Source: Pseudomonadota bacterium (GTDB lineage Bacteria > Pseudomonadota > Gammaproteobacteria > Steroidobacterales > Steroidobacteraceae). From it: a stretch of 64,000 nt of DNA. The first letter of the stretch is position 1; the number at the start of each line of letters is the position of its first letter. The notes under the pieces were generated by a model. That model saw only the letters and a list, made by a program, of their open reading frames with translations. It made no database searches and was not told the DNA's origin. The DNA lies in NCBI GenBank assembly GCA_021826035.1, contig JAKBBE010000001.1, forward strand, positions 1 to 64,000, read 5' to 3'. The translations under genes and the position numbers were made by a program. Shown one piece after another: positions 53,860-63,423 of the stretch.

Positions 53860-56800
53860 GTGAACGAGCGCATGCCACACAGAATTCGCAGCATTCTCAT
53901 CGCCAATCGGGGCGAAATTGCCATCCGCGTGATGCGGGCCGCAAACGAGCTCGGCCTGCGGACCGTGGCGATCTATTCACGCGAGGACCGTTTCTCGCTG
54001 CACCGTACCAAGGCCGACGAGGCCTACCTGGTCGGTCAGGGCAAGGGGCCGATAGAGGCGTACCTGGACATCGAGGACATCCTGCGCGTGGCCCGCGAGG
54101 CGCGCGTCGACGCCGTACATCCGGGTTACGGGTTCCTCTCGGAGAATCCGGACTTCGCTGCCGGTTGCGCGCGCGAAGGCATCGTGTTCATCGGTCCGCA
54201 GCCCGAAACGATGCGCTTGCTCGGCAACAAGGTCTCGGCACGCAACCTCGCCGAGCAGGCGGGCGTCGCGGTGATGCCAGCCACCGCACCACTGCCCGAG
54301 GCTCTGCCCGAGTGCGTGCGCCTGGCGCAGCAGATCGGCTATCCGGTCATGCTCAAGGCCAGCTGGGGCGGAGGCGGGCGTGGCATGCGCGTCATCGAAA
54401 ACGACCAACAGCTTCAGGAACTCCTGCCGCTCGCACGCCGAGAAGCGAAGGCCGCGTTTGGCAACGACGAGGTCTACCTGGAGAAACTGGTGCGCCGAGC
54501 GCGCCACGTCGAGGTGCAGATCCTCGGGGACGCGCATGGCGGCCTGGTGCACTTGTTCGAGCGCGACTGCACCGTGCAGCGACGCAACCAGAAGGTGGTC
54601 GAGCGCGCTCCGGCGATGTTTCTGACTACAGCGCAGCGCGAGGAGATCTGTCAGGCTGCGCTCGCCATCGGTCACGCCGCCCATTACCGCAATGCCGGCA
54701 CCGTGGAGTTCCTCCAGGATGCCGAGAGCGGCAAGTTCTACTTCATCGAGGTCAATCCGCGCATCCAGGTCGAGCACACCGTGACCGAGTGCGCCACGGG
54801 TATCGATCTGGTCAAGGCGCAGATCCGCATTGCCGAAGGGGCACGCCTCGGCACGAGCGAGAGCGGTGTACCGGCGCAGCAGGACATCCGCATCCAGGCG
54901 CACGCGCTGCAGTGCCGGGTGACCACCGAGGACCCGGAGAACAACTTTATTCCGGACTACGGCAAGATCAGCGCCTACCGCAGCCCCGCCGGATTTGGCA
55001 TCCGGCTCGACGCCGGCACCGCCTACACCGGCGCGATCATCACCCGTTCGTACGATTCGCTGCTGGTCAAGGTGACCGCCTGGGCGTCGACCCCAGAGGA
55101 GGCGATCGCGCGCATGCACCGTGCGCTGTGGGAGTTTCGCATCCGCGGTGTGGTGACGAACCTGCGGTTCCTCGATCAGGTCATCAGCCACCGGCGCTTC
55201 GCCGACGGTTCCTACACCACCAAGTTCATCGACGAGACGCCGGAACTCTTTCACTGGCCGCGCAAACGCGACCGCGCGAGCCGCATCCTCACTCACATCG
55301 CCGAAACCATCGTCAACGGCAATGCCGAGACGCGCGCCCGCGCGCGGCCGGAGCGGATCGAGCAACCCAAGCTGCCGCCGGTACTGCCGGCATCAGCGCC
55401 GGCCGGGACCAAGCAGAAACTCGATGAGCTCGGCCCGGAGGGCTTCGCCCGCTGGATGCTCGCAGAGCGGCGCGTGCTGCTCACCGATACGACGATGCGC
55501 GATGCACACCAGTCGCTGCTCGCCACCCGCATGCGCACGTTCGACATGGCCGCCATCGCGCCGTATTACGCGAGCCTGACGCCACAGCTGTTCTCAGTGG
55601 AGTGCTGGGGTGGGGCGACCTTCGACGTGGCAATGCGCTTTTTACGCGAGGATCCCTGGCAGCGCCTCGCAGTGCTGCGCGAGCGGATGCCGAATCTTCT
55701 GCTGCAGATGTTGCTGCGCTCGGCTAACGCAGTCGGCTACACCAACTATCCGGACAATGTGGTGCGCTTCTTCGTGAAGCAGGCCGCGGAACGCGGCATT
55801 GATGTATTTCGCATCTTCGATTCGCTCAACTGGGTCGAGAACATGCGCGTTGCCATCGATGCGGTGCTCGAGAGCGGTCGGCTGTGTGAGACTGCGATCT
55901 GTTACACCGGCAATCTCGGCGATCCGCACGAGAAGAAGTACACGCTCGATTACTACCTGCGCCTCGCTCGGGACCTGAAGGCCGCCGGGGCGCACGTGCT
56001 TGGCATCAAGGACATGGCAGGACTGTGTCGGCCGCGCGCGGCGTTCACGCTGGTCAAGGCGCTGAAGGAAGAGACCGGCCTGCCGGTGCATTTCCACACC
56101 CACGACACCAGCGGCATCGCCGCTGCGAGCGTCCTGGCGGCGGTGGAGGCCGGCGCAGATGCCATCGACGGCGCCATTGATGCGATGAGCGGACTCACAT
56201 CCCAGCCGAACCTCGGCTCGATCGTCGAGGCGCTGCGGCACGGGCCGCGCGACCCAGGGATCGAACCGGCGAATCTGCGCATGCTCTCCTCATACTGGGA
56301 GCAGGTCCGACGGCTGTACTGTGCGTTCGAAAGCGACATCCGCGCCGGCGCCTCCGAGGTGTACGTGCACGGCATGCCGGGCGGGCAGTTCACCAACCTA
56401 CGCGAACAGGCGCGCGCGCTCGGCATCGACGGTGCGCACTGGCCCCAGGTAGCCCAGGCATATGCGGACGTCAATCAGCTGTTCGGCGACATCGTCAAGG
56501 TCACCCCAAGCTCTAAGGTGGTCGGGGACATGGCGCTGCTGATGGTCACGAGCGGTCTGACGCGCGAGCAGGTGCTAGACCCGAGTGTCGATGTACCGTT
56601 CCCGGAGTCGGTGGTGAGCTTCTTCCACGGGGACCTCGGTCAGCCGTACGGCGGCTTTCCCACCGCATTGCAGCACAAAGTGCTCAAGGGCACCGCGCCG
56701 CTCGCGCAGCGGCCGGGCGCATCGATGTCGGCGGTCGACCTGGAAGCCGAGCGCATCAAGATCCAGAAGGCCACACCGCGAGCCGTCAGCGACGATGACC

Positions 56801-57318
56801 TGGCTTCCTACTTGATGTATCCGAAGGTCTGGCTCGATTATGCTGCGGAACGCTCTCGCTACGGCGACGTCGGCATTTTGCCGACCTCGGTGTTTTTTTA
56901 CGGCATGGAGCCGGGCGAGGAGATCAGCGTCGACCTGGAGCGCGGCAAGCGGCTGTTCGTGCGCTACGTGGCCTGCAGCGAGGTCCACGAGGACGGCACC
57001 CGAACGGTGTTCATGGAACTGAACGGTCAGCCGCGCACGCTGCGCGTCGCGGACCGCAGCCAGGTCGCTAAACGGCCACCGCAGCGCAAGGCGGTCCCGG
57101 GAGACACTAAACAGGTGGGTGCACCGATGCCGGGCACCGTGGCAACGATCGCGGTCAGCGTGGGACGTAAAGTGATCCGGGGCGACGTCCTGGTGAGCCT
57201 CGAGGCGATGAAAATGGAGACTCAGGTCCGCGCCGAGATGGACGGGGAGGTCGCCGAGATCCTCGTCAAACCCGGCCAACAGGTCGATCCGAAGGATCTG
57301 CTCATCGTGCTGCGCTGA
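53860..57318 (+). CDS. pyc: Pyruvate carboxylase, single chain
   Basis: 1152-residue biotin enzyme making oxaloacetate from pyruvate to refill the TCA cycle. Biotin carboxylase domain ~1-450 (ILIANRGEIAIRVMRAANEL, GYGFLSENPDF, EVNPRIQVEHTVTE), carboxyltransferase domain ~535-830 (LLTDTTMRDAHQSLLATRMR, with DIFRIFDSLNW reading DVFRIFDSLNWVENM), a tetramerisation domain, and C-terminal biotinyl domain with the target Lys ~1118 in SLEAMKMETQVRAEM. The first start is GTG 53860; ATG 53872 is an equal alternative. Transcribed alone. Confidence 0.96.
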   Translation: MNERMPHRIRSILIANRGEIAIRVMRAANELGLRTVAIYSREDRFSLHRTKADEAYLVGQGKGPIEAYLDIEDILRVAREARVDAVHPGYGFLSENPDFAAGCAREGIVFIGPQPETMRLLGNKVSARNLAEQAGVAVMPATAPLPEALPECVRLAQQIGYPVMLKASWGGGGRGMRVIENDQQLQELLPLARREAKAAFGNDEVYLEKLVRRARHVEVQILGDAHGGLVHLFERDCTVQRRNQKVVERAPAMFLTTAQREEICQAALAIGHAAHYRNAGTVEFLQDAESGKFYFIEVNPRIQVEHTVTECATGIDLVKAQIRIAEGARLGTSESGVPAQQDIRIQAHALQCRVTTEDPENNFIPDYGKISAYRSPAGFGIRLDAGTAYTGAIITRSYDSLLVKVTAWASTPEEAIARMHRALWEFRIRGVVTNLRFLDQVISHRRFADGSYTTKFIDETPELFHWPRKRDRASRILTHIAETIVNGNAETRARARPERIEQPKLPPVLPASAPAGTKQKLDELGPEGFARWMLAERRVLLTDTTMRDAHQSLLATRMRTFDMAAIAPYYASLTPQLFSVECWGGATFDVAMRFLREDPWQRLAVLRERMPNLLLQMLLRSANAVGYTNYPDNVVRFFVKQAAERGIDVFRIFDSLNWVENMRVAIDAVLESGRLCETAICYTGNLGDPHEKKYTLDYYLRLARDLKAAGAHVLGIKDMAGLCRPRAAFTLVKALKEETGLPVHFHTHDTSGIAAASVLAAVEAGADAIDGAIDAMSGLTSQPNLGSIVEALRHGPRDPGIEPANLRMLSSYWEQVRRLYCAFESDIRAGASEVYVHGMPGGQFTNLREQARALGIDGAHWPQVAQAYADVNQLFGDIVKVTPSSKVVGDMALLMVTSGLTREQVLDPSVDVPFPESVVSFFHGDLGQPYGGFPTALQHKVLKGTAPLAQRPGASMSAVDLEAERIKIQKATPRAVSDDDLASYLMYPKVWLDYAAERSRYGDVGILPTSVFFYGMEPGEEISVDLERGKRLFVRYVACSEVHEDGTRTVFMELNGQPRTLRVADRSQVAKRPPQRKAVPGDTKQVGAPMPGTVATIAVSVGRKVIRGDVLVSLEAMKMETQVRAEMDGEVAEILVKPGQQVDPKDLLIVLR

Positions 57319-57421
57319 AGAGCGATCAGCGCGGCGACGAACCGACATGCATTGACGATGATGCGCGGCCTGGGTTAAGGCCGGATCCGCGTACGCGCCC
57401 CCCTGTGTCCGGGAGATACCG

Positions 57422-59014
57422 TTGAACGAATGGTTCATGTTCGCCGACCGGCGCAGCTCGAAGGCGTTCTGGCTGGGAACGCTCGCCGTCGTGATCGGCG
57501 TGCTGCTGCATCTGCCCGCATTCATCATGGCGCGTGCCATGCATTATCGAATGGCCGGTATGCCGATGGGTGCCCCGATGCTGTGGGGCATGGCCTGCAT
57601 CCTGACAGGCATCGCGGCGGCCATTTACGGACTGCTGCCGAAGGCGCCCGCCTTGCAGCGCACAGCGATTCACGAACGCATCGTAGCCCCGGAGGATGCG
57701 CCGCTGAATCCATGGCACTGGGCAGCCTGCGGCGCGCTCGCGATCGCACTCGTGGTCGACATCATGAAGGTGAGCTCGCTCGGGTTCGTAATGCCGGGCA
57801 TGCGAATCGAATATGGACTCAGCGCCGCAGCGGTCTCGCTGCTGCCGCTGTCGGCTCTGACCGGGGCGACACTCGGGTCGTTTCTCTGGGGAACGCTCGC
57901 GGATCGCTACGGCCGGCGTGCCACGCTCTTGCTGGCGGCCGTCATGTTCATCGGCACCTCGATCTGCGGAGCCATGCCCTCTTTCGCCTGGAATGTGTTC
58001 ATGTGTTTCCTGATGGGAGCTTCGGCCGGCGGTCTGTTGCCGGTGGCCTACGCGTTGCTCGCGGAAATCATGCCAACCCGCCATCGCGGCTGGAGCTTGG
58101 TGCTCGTTGGGGGCATCGGTGCGCTCGGCGGGTATCTGGCTGCATCCGGATTCTCGGCGCTGCTGCAGCCGCACTTCGGCTGGCGAATCATGTGGTTCCT
58201 GAACTTACCCTCAGGCTTGATCCTCATGGCGTTCTCCCCCTTGATCCCGGAATCGCCACGCTTCCTGGTCCATATCGGACGACCCGAGGAGGCGCAGGCG
58301 ACCCTGAGACGCTTCGGCTCGCTCCTCATTGCCGACCTGGACATGCCGGGCGGAGAGGCCACTGTCGATCATTCGAGCTTGCCCCCTGTCGAGCGCCGGT
58401 TCCTCGGCACGACCGTGGCGCTGACCGTGGCCGGTCTGGCCTGGGGCTTCGTCAACTTCGGGCTGCTGCTGTGGCTGCCGGGCGAGTTGATCGCCGCCGG
58501 CAGAAACATGGCGCTCGCCGCCACCCTGATCACCCGCTCATCGCTGCTCGCCGCGCCGGTCGTAGTACTTGCCGCTGCGCTTTATGCTCGCTGGAGCACG
58601 AAAGGAGCCCTGCTGACGATGACCGCGATCACCGCAGCAGGGGTCCTCGCGTTGGTCCTTCAGCACAGCGGGCTCTCGGTAGCGAGAAGCCCGCTGCTCG
58701 CACCGGTTCTGCTGCTGGTCGGATCCACCGGTGTCATTTCCATCCTGCTGCCGTATTCGGCCGAAAGCTACCCGCTGCGCATCCGTGGCCGCGCCACCGG
58801 GTGGGTAGCCGGCTGCAGTAAGGCGGGCGGCCTGATCTGCCAGGGTCTTGGCGCACTGGCATTGGTCCCGACGCTACGCGTATCCGCTGCCGCCATCGCG
58901 GTGCCGGTGTTCCTCGCTCTGGTATTGATCGCGCGCTACGGCCACGAAACCCGTGGTCGGGACTTGCGCGAACTTGAATTGGCATCCTCGGCACCTCCTG
59001 TCAGCCACGATTGA
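57422..59014 (+). CDS. MFS transporter
   Basis: 530-residue major facilitator superfamily protein. It begins with two hydrophobic segments (FWLGTLAVVIGVLLHLPAF, MLWGMACILTGIAAAIYGLL), a polar loop, then a 12-helix MFS core with motif A (FLWGTLADRYGRRATLLLA) and the sugar-porter-like PESPRFLVHIGRPEEAQATL in the middle loop. The extra N-terminal helix pair gives 14 segments in total. The start is TTG 57422 (GGGAGATACCG before it) or ATG 57437. The substrate is unknown; the next gene (convergent, 14-base overlap) is a glycosidase. Confidence 0.85.
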   Translation: MNEWFMFADRRSSKAFWLGTLAVVIGVLLHLPAFIMARAMHYRMAGMPMGAPMLWGMACILTGIAAAIYGLLPKAPALQRTAIHERIVAPEDAPLNPWHWAACGALAIALVVDIMKVSSLGFVMPGMRIEYGLSAAAVSLLPLSALTGATLGSFLWGTLADRYGRRATLLLAAVMFIGTSICGAMPSFAWNVFMCFLMGASAGGLLPVAYALLAEIMPTRHRGWSLVLVGGIGALGGYLAASGFSALLQPHFGWRIMWFLNLPSGLILMAFSPLIPESPRFLVHIGRPEEAQATLRRFGSLLIADLDMPGGEATVDHSSLPPVERRFLGTTVALTVAGLAWGFVNFGLLLWLPGELIAAGRNMALAATLITRSSLLAAPVVVLAAALYARWSTKGALLTMTAITAAGVLALVLQHSGLSVARSPLLAPVLLLVGSTGVISILLPYSAESYPLRIRGRATGWVAGCSKAGGLICQGLGALALVPTLRVSAAAIAVPVFLALVLIARYGHETRGRDLRELELASSAPPVSHD

Positions 59015-60605
59015 GCAACAGCAACGCCAGACCGTGCTGCGGCACGCTCACCGTAATGTGACCGTCTTTGAGCTGAATCGGCCTGGGTGGCGCCAACTGG
59101 CCGGCCGCACGCAGCACAGCGATCTGCGCCCGAGTCGGCCATCGTGGCCTGCCCATCTCGTCAAATGCGCGCAGCGCATTGCTGTGCCGATCATCGACCC
59201 GCCACAAGTAACCACGAGCGCCGGGCGGAAAATCCCGCACATTGATGTCGAATACCCTGTGGGTACGGTGCGCCGGCGGCGGGGTGTAATGCGGACCGGA
59301 TCCATCCGGCGGCGAGTAATCCCACAACGCAAGAGCGAGCGAGCCGTTGCGTTTACGGGTAATCAGTGCCGAGCGTACATTCGGCTCCAACCGCTCGTGA
59401 CCGAGCTTGTGCAACAGCACGAATCCGTTGAAGGACGCTTTCGGGATGTCGTCTTCCGCGATCAGACCGAATCCACCGTAGAACGGCTTGCGTACCACTC
59501 CGCCCTCCTCAAACACGTCGGAGAACGTCCAATAGCTCATGGAGTGCACCAGACCGTCGCACTGGCGAATCGTGCTCGCCATCCAAGGCCCCATAAATGG
59601 GGTATCGGTCACATCCGGTTCGTTGCTGTAACTCGCATTGAATTCAGACAGGATCAACGGCAGATGGGGGTAGGGGGAACGGGCGATTTCGTTATGCACT
59701 TTACGCACTGCCCGGCATACCATCGTGCGTCGAGTGACATGCTCGTTCTTGCCGAAGACATGCTGCGCGGTGTCGTTGCCGTACACATGCGTACTGACAA
59801 AATCTATCGGCGCATGAACTTTCGCCACGTGGCGTAAAAACGCGCTTATCCACGCGGCCTGCGCCGTTGCCGGACCACCCACGCGCAGTCGGCTATTTAC
59901 GCTCTTGAGCGCTCGCGCTGTTTGATCGTACAGCTTGAAATATGTACGTTGCTTAGGCACGCCTCCCCAGAAACTCAGATTCGGCTCATTCCAGACTTCA
60001 AAATACCATTTCGATACTTCATTGATCCCATACTGTTTGATGAAGTGACGGGCCAGCGCTTTCACCATATTGTCCCACGCCGCGTAACTGCGTGGCGGCG
60101 AGACATTGGGGTGGTACCAGAAGCCCTGCCGCATCTTCGGGTTGCTGGCCAACGCCGTCGGCATGAAATCCAGCTCTACGTACGGTCGTACGCCGTGCGC
60201 AAGAAGCGCATTTTCGATCTGGTCGACGTAGGAGAAATTGTACGGCGCCTTTGCCGGCTTTACGTTCGGGTTTCGGGCATAACGATCATAGAACACCGCC
60301 GGGTGACCATCCGCGAGCCCCACATGATCGTCCAGGAGGCCGTGAAAACGAACGTAGCGAATGCCAGTTGCAGCCTTCATCGTGGCCAGATCGCGCTGAT
60401 AGTTAGCACGCAATACGAGCGCGGCCCTCCCGGAGCCGAACATGTGCTCCCAGAAGTGCGGAAATCGCTGCGCGCTAGCGTTCGCATTGATGCTCAACGT
60501 CTCCCGAGCAGGATCTGGCCGTCGAGTCGTTGCCGGAACGCTAGCGCTGGCACAACCCCAATACGCCGCAGTGAATAGCAGTAGCGATAGAACCGTGCGC
60601 TTCAT
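59001..60605 (-). CDS. Exported GH39-type glycoside hydrolase (xylosidase-like)
   Basis: 534-residue secreted or periplasmic glycosidase of clan A. Signal peptide MKRTVLSLLLFTAAYWGCASAS; the (beta/alpha)8 domain has the acid/base Glu in WYFEVWNEPNLSFWGG (NEP motif) and the nucleophile Glu in LPLILSEFNASYSN; a C-terminal beta-sandwich follows (~430-534). This is the pattern of GH39 beta-xylosidases and related alpha-iduronidase-like enzymes. ATG 60605 is preceded by GGAGG. It is downstream of a sugar ABC importer on the same strand, with 78 bases between, so its products are probably the importer's cargo. The substrate (xylo-oligosaccharide or other) is inferred. Confidence 0.82.
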   Translation of the reverse strand: MKRTVLSLLLFTAAYWGCASASVPATTRRPDPARETLSINANASAQRFPHFWEHMFGSGRAALVLRANYQRDLATMKAATGIRYVRFHGLLDDHVGLADGHPAVFYDRYARNPNVKPAKAPYNFSYVDQIENALLAHGVRPYVELDFMPTALASNPKMRQGFWYHPNVSPPRSYAAWDNMVKALARHFIKQYGINEVSKWYFEVWNEPNLSFWGGVPKQRTYFKLYDQTARALKSVNSRLRVGGPATAQAAWISAFLRHVAKVHAPIDFVSTHVYGNDTAQHVFGKNEHVTRRTMVCRAVRKVHNEIARSPYPHLPLILSEFNASYSNEPDVTDTPFMGPWMASTIRQCDGLVHSMSYWTFSDVFEEGGVVRKPFYGGFGLIAEDDIPKASFNGFVLLHKLGHERLEPNVRSALITRKRNGSLALALWDYSPPDGSGPHYTPPPAHRTHRVFDINVRDFPPGARGYLWRVDDRHSNALRAFDEMGRPRWPTRAQIAVLRAAGQLAPPRPIQLKDGHITVSVPQHGLALLLLNRG

Positions 60606-60682
60606 GAAAATCCCTCCGCGACGTCGGACAAAAAACTTTACTGATCTATGTAGAAATGCCATGGATAACAATGCTCGCGTAT

Positions 60683-61717
60683 TCATCGGTTCACTTTAAC
60701 GCGTGTTCCAGTTGTTCGATTGAATGCGTAAAGATCTGTTTGATTGAACCACAGGCGGAGCTCGGCGTCCTGCCGCAGTGCCGCGTCCGGCGGAACTCGA
60801 GCAATGAGGCGCCCTCCATTGTGAATGATCTCGATCTGCCACACTCCGCCCAATGACTCGATGCATTCGATGCGCCCGGAAACGGACAGATCATCGGCTG
60901 CATGTTGCTGCAGCATCAGCCTCTCCGGCCGGATTCCGTACTCCACGTTCTGCGTGTCATTGGCATGGGCGCCAAGAATTTCGCCGTTGAGAAAATTCAT
61001 CGGCGGCCAACCCACGAACGCCGCCACGAAGCGGTTCTGCGGATTTCCATAAATTTCCTGTGGGGTATCGATTTGCTGAATTTTTCCCGCCGACAGGACC
61101 ACCACCCGTTCACCCAGGGAAAGGGCCTCAGATTGATCGTGGGTCACATAAACCATGGTCATTCCAAGGGACTTATGCAATGCCATCAGCTCACGGCGCA
61201 TCTCCGAGCGCAGCGGCACATCAAGGCTCGACAGCGGCTCATCAAGCAAAAACACCTCCGGATCGCGCAACATGGCGCGACCAAGAGCGGTTCGCTGCTT
61301 TTGTCCTCCCGAAAGTTCGCGCGGATATCGGCCGAGCAGCGCCTCCAACCCCAACCGCACGGCTGTCCGACGCACTCGCGCCTCCACCACCGACCGCGCA
61401 ACGCGTCGCGCGCGCAATCCGAAGGCGAGATTTTGATAGACCGTCATGTGCGGATAGAGCGCGTGATTCTGAAACACCATCGCTATGCGCCGCTGTTGCG
61501 GCTGCAGGTCATTGACCCGGTTACCACCGATGAATATGTCTCCGGAAGTCACCTCTTCTAAGCCAGCAATGCTGCGCAGCAAGGTCGATTTCCCGCAGCC
61601 TGAAGGTCCGACGACTGAAATCAGCTCCCCGTGGTGAGCAGAAAAGTCAATGTCGTGCAGCACGGTCTGGCCGCCGCCGATGACTCTGAACACATGACTG
61701 AGTTCGAGGCTGGCCAT
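60683..61717 (-). CDS. Sugar ABC transporter ATP-binding protein (MalK/UgpC type)
   Basis: 344-residue ATPase of a carbohydrate importer. Walker A GPSGCGKSTLLRSI, Q loop FQNHALYPHMTVYQNLAFGL, signature LSGGQKQRTALGRAMLRD, Walker B EVFLLDEPLSSLD and H-loop VYVTHDQSEALSL; the C-terminal TOBE-like regulatory domain covers residues ~240-344. It lies 1 base after the MalG-type permease and is therefore dedicated to this operon. Confidence 0.93.
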   Translation of the reverse strand: MASLELSHVFRVIGGGQTVLHDIDFSAHHGELISVVGPSGCGKSTLLRSIAGLEEVTSGDIFIGGNRVNDLQPQQRRIAMVFQNHALYPHMTVYQNLAFGLRARRVARSVVEARVRRTAVRLGLEALLGRYPRELSGGQKQRTALGRAMLRDPEVFLLDEPLSSLDVPLRSEMRRELMALHKSLGMTMVYVTHDQSEALSLGERVVVLSAGKIQQIDTPQEIYGNPQNRFVAAFVGWPPMNFLNGEILGAHANDTQNVEYGIRPERLMLQQHAADDLSVSGRIECIESLGGVWQIEIIHNGGRLIARVPPDAALRQDAELRLWFNQTDLYAFNRTTGTRVKVNR

Positions 61718-61718
61718 T

Positions 61719-62546
61719 TCAGTCCGTCAGGCTTCCGGCCACCACTGAGCGCAGATAATAGCGTTGGGACGCGACAAATATGGCCATCATTGGCAAGATC
61801 GTCACCGTAGCCCCAGCGGCCATCAGACCTATTTCCTGATAATGCTCCCGGTCAATCGATGCCAATGCCACGGGCAATGTTTGCATGCTCGCTTTCTGCA
61901 TTGCGATCATCGGCCACATGAAATCATTCCAGCTGACCACGAAGGTCAGAACCGCGAGCGCAGCCAGCATTGGCGCCATCATTGGCACCACCACGGAGAA
62001 GAACGTTCGCCACTCTCCAGCTCCATCCATCCGGGCAGCGTCAAGAATTTCAGCCGGAATACCCCGCATGTACGCCTGAATGAGAACAATACTGACCGGG
62101 TTCGCAGCCGCGGGAAGTATTAGGGCGGCATAATGATTTATGAGATGCACCTCCCTGAACATCTCAAATAGCGGGAGAACCAGCGCTTGACTCGGTATCA
62201 GCACCGCAAACAGCACGACCCAGGAAATTACCCGCCGGCCGCGAAACTGAACCTGCGCAAGAGCGTATCCCGCCAAACCGGCAACGAATGTCGACAGGAC
62301 TGTCGTTGCGATCGCAACGATTAGAGAGTTCAGAAAATAGTGCCCAAGCATCTCGCGCTGAACAATGTTCACAATGTTGTTCAGCGTTGGATGTCTAGGC
62401 CATAGTGGGGGTGTTCCAGCCGATTGCTCAGGCGATCGCATGAAGGCAATGGATGTGACCCACAGCAACGGGAACAGCGTCAGTATCGCCAGCGTCGTGA
62501 GCGAAGCGTAAAGCGACGCGCGCACCGTGAGGACCTTGATCCTCAT
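61719..62546 (-). CDS. Sugar ABC transporter permease (MalG type)
   Basis: 275-residue inner-membrane protein with six hydrophobic segments (first YASLTTLAILTLFPLLWVTS) and the EAA loop EILDAARMDGAGEWRTFFSV that docks on the ATPase. ARMDGAGEW...VVPMMAP is typical of the MalG/LacG group. It starts 1 base after the MalF-type permease and ends 1 base before the ATPase gene. Confidence 0.93.
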   Translation of the reverse strand: MRIKVLTVRASLYASLTTLAILTLFPLLWVTSIAFMRSPEQSAGTPPLWPRHPTLNNIVNIVQREMLGHYFLNSLIVAIATTVLSTFVAGLAGYALAQVQFRGRRVISWVVLFAVLIPSQALVLPLFEMFREVHLINHYAALILPAAANPVSIVLIQAYMRGIPAEILDAARMDGAGEWRTFFSVVVPMMAPMLAALAVLTFVVSWNDFMWPMIAMQKASMQTLPVALASIDREHYQEIGLMAAGATVTILPMMAIFVASQRYYLRSVVAGSLTD

Positions 62547-62547
62547 G

Positions 62548-63423
62548 TCAGCCTTCCCGCCAGGACGTTTTGGTGTGACGCTGCAGCCACGCGAACAACC
62601 ACATGATGATAGTCAAGACCATCGCGAGCGCACTCGCGATCCCCCAGCGCCACCAGCGGAATCCACGATCGTACATGAGCAGGAGGAGACTCATGGTGCT
62701 CCCCATCGGCCCACCTTGCGTCAGGACGTAAGGCTCCGCGAACAACTGCCAGTATCCGGCAACGTCCAGCAACGCCAGCAGGCCGAGAGTTGGCGCCAGG
62801 ATCGGCACCGTGATGCTCAACAATTGCCGCCTGACGCCGGCTCCCTCGATTCGCGCAATGTCGTACAGCTCTTCTGGAATTTCCCTGCGTGCGGCCGCGA
62901 GAATGATCATGCCATAACCAAATCCCTTCCATACCACTACCACGGTGATGGCTATGACCGCGAGCGTGGGTGATCCCAACCAATTGAGTGCGGGCAGATG
63001 TACCGCGAGGAGTAGATGGTTGACCAGTCCGTAGCGCGTGTTGAGCAGGTAACGCCAGCTGATTGCCACGGCCACGGTCGAACAAACGACGGGCAGAAAG
63101 AACGCGGTGCGGAACAGACCTCGCCAACGTGGCGCAATTGACTCGATCATCAGGGCGCAAATCAGAGATAGCGCGAGGGTCGCCGGGACTCCGGCAAGTA
63201 CCACCGTCAGCGTCGTTTCCAGAGCCTGCCACGCCGCGTGATCGTGAAACAGGTGGGCGTAATTTGCGCCACCTATGAAATGCAGATTCGCGCTACTGGC
63301 CAGGACGTAAATGTCGAAATTCGTCATGCTCAGCCCAAGCACACCGAGAAACGGGATGAGGACGAAGAGCGCGATGAGCGTTAACGCCGGTAGAACGAAC
63401 AGAGGGCCGCTGATCGACTTCAT
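62548..63423 (-). CDS. Sugar ABC transporter permease (MalF/UgpA type)
   Basis: 291-residue inner-membrane protein with six hydrophobic segments (FVLPALTLIALFVLIPFLG at the start) and the EAA loop PEELYDIARIEGAGVRRQLL ending SITVPILAP. The N-terminus lacks the large periplasmic loop of E. coli MalF, as in most homologues. Its start ATG 63423 overlaps the stop of the binding-protein gene by four bases (ATGA). Confidence 0.93.
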   Translation of the reverse strand: MKSISGPLFVLPALTLIALFVLIPFLGVLGLSMTNFDIYVLASSANLHFIGGANYAHLFHDHAAWQALETTLTVVLAGVPATLALSLICALMIESIAPRWRGLFRTAFFLPVVCSTVAVAISWRYLLNTRYGLVNHLLLAVHLPALNWLGSPTLAVIAITVVVVWKGFGYGMIILAAARREIPEELYDIARIEGAGVRRQLLSITVPILAPTLGLLALLDVAGYWQLFAEPYVLTQGGPMGSTMSLLLLMYDRGFRWWRWGIASALAMVLTIIMWLFAWLQRHTKTSWREG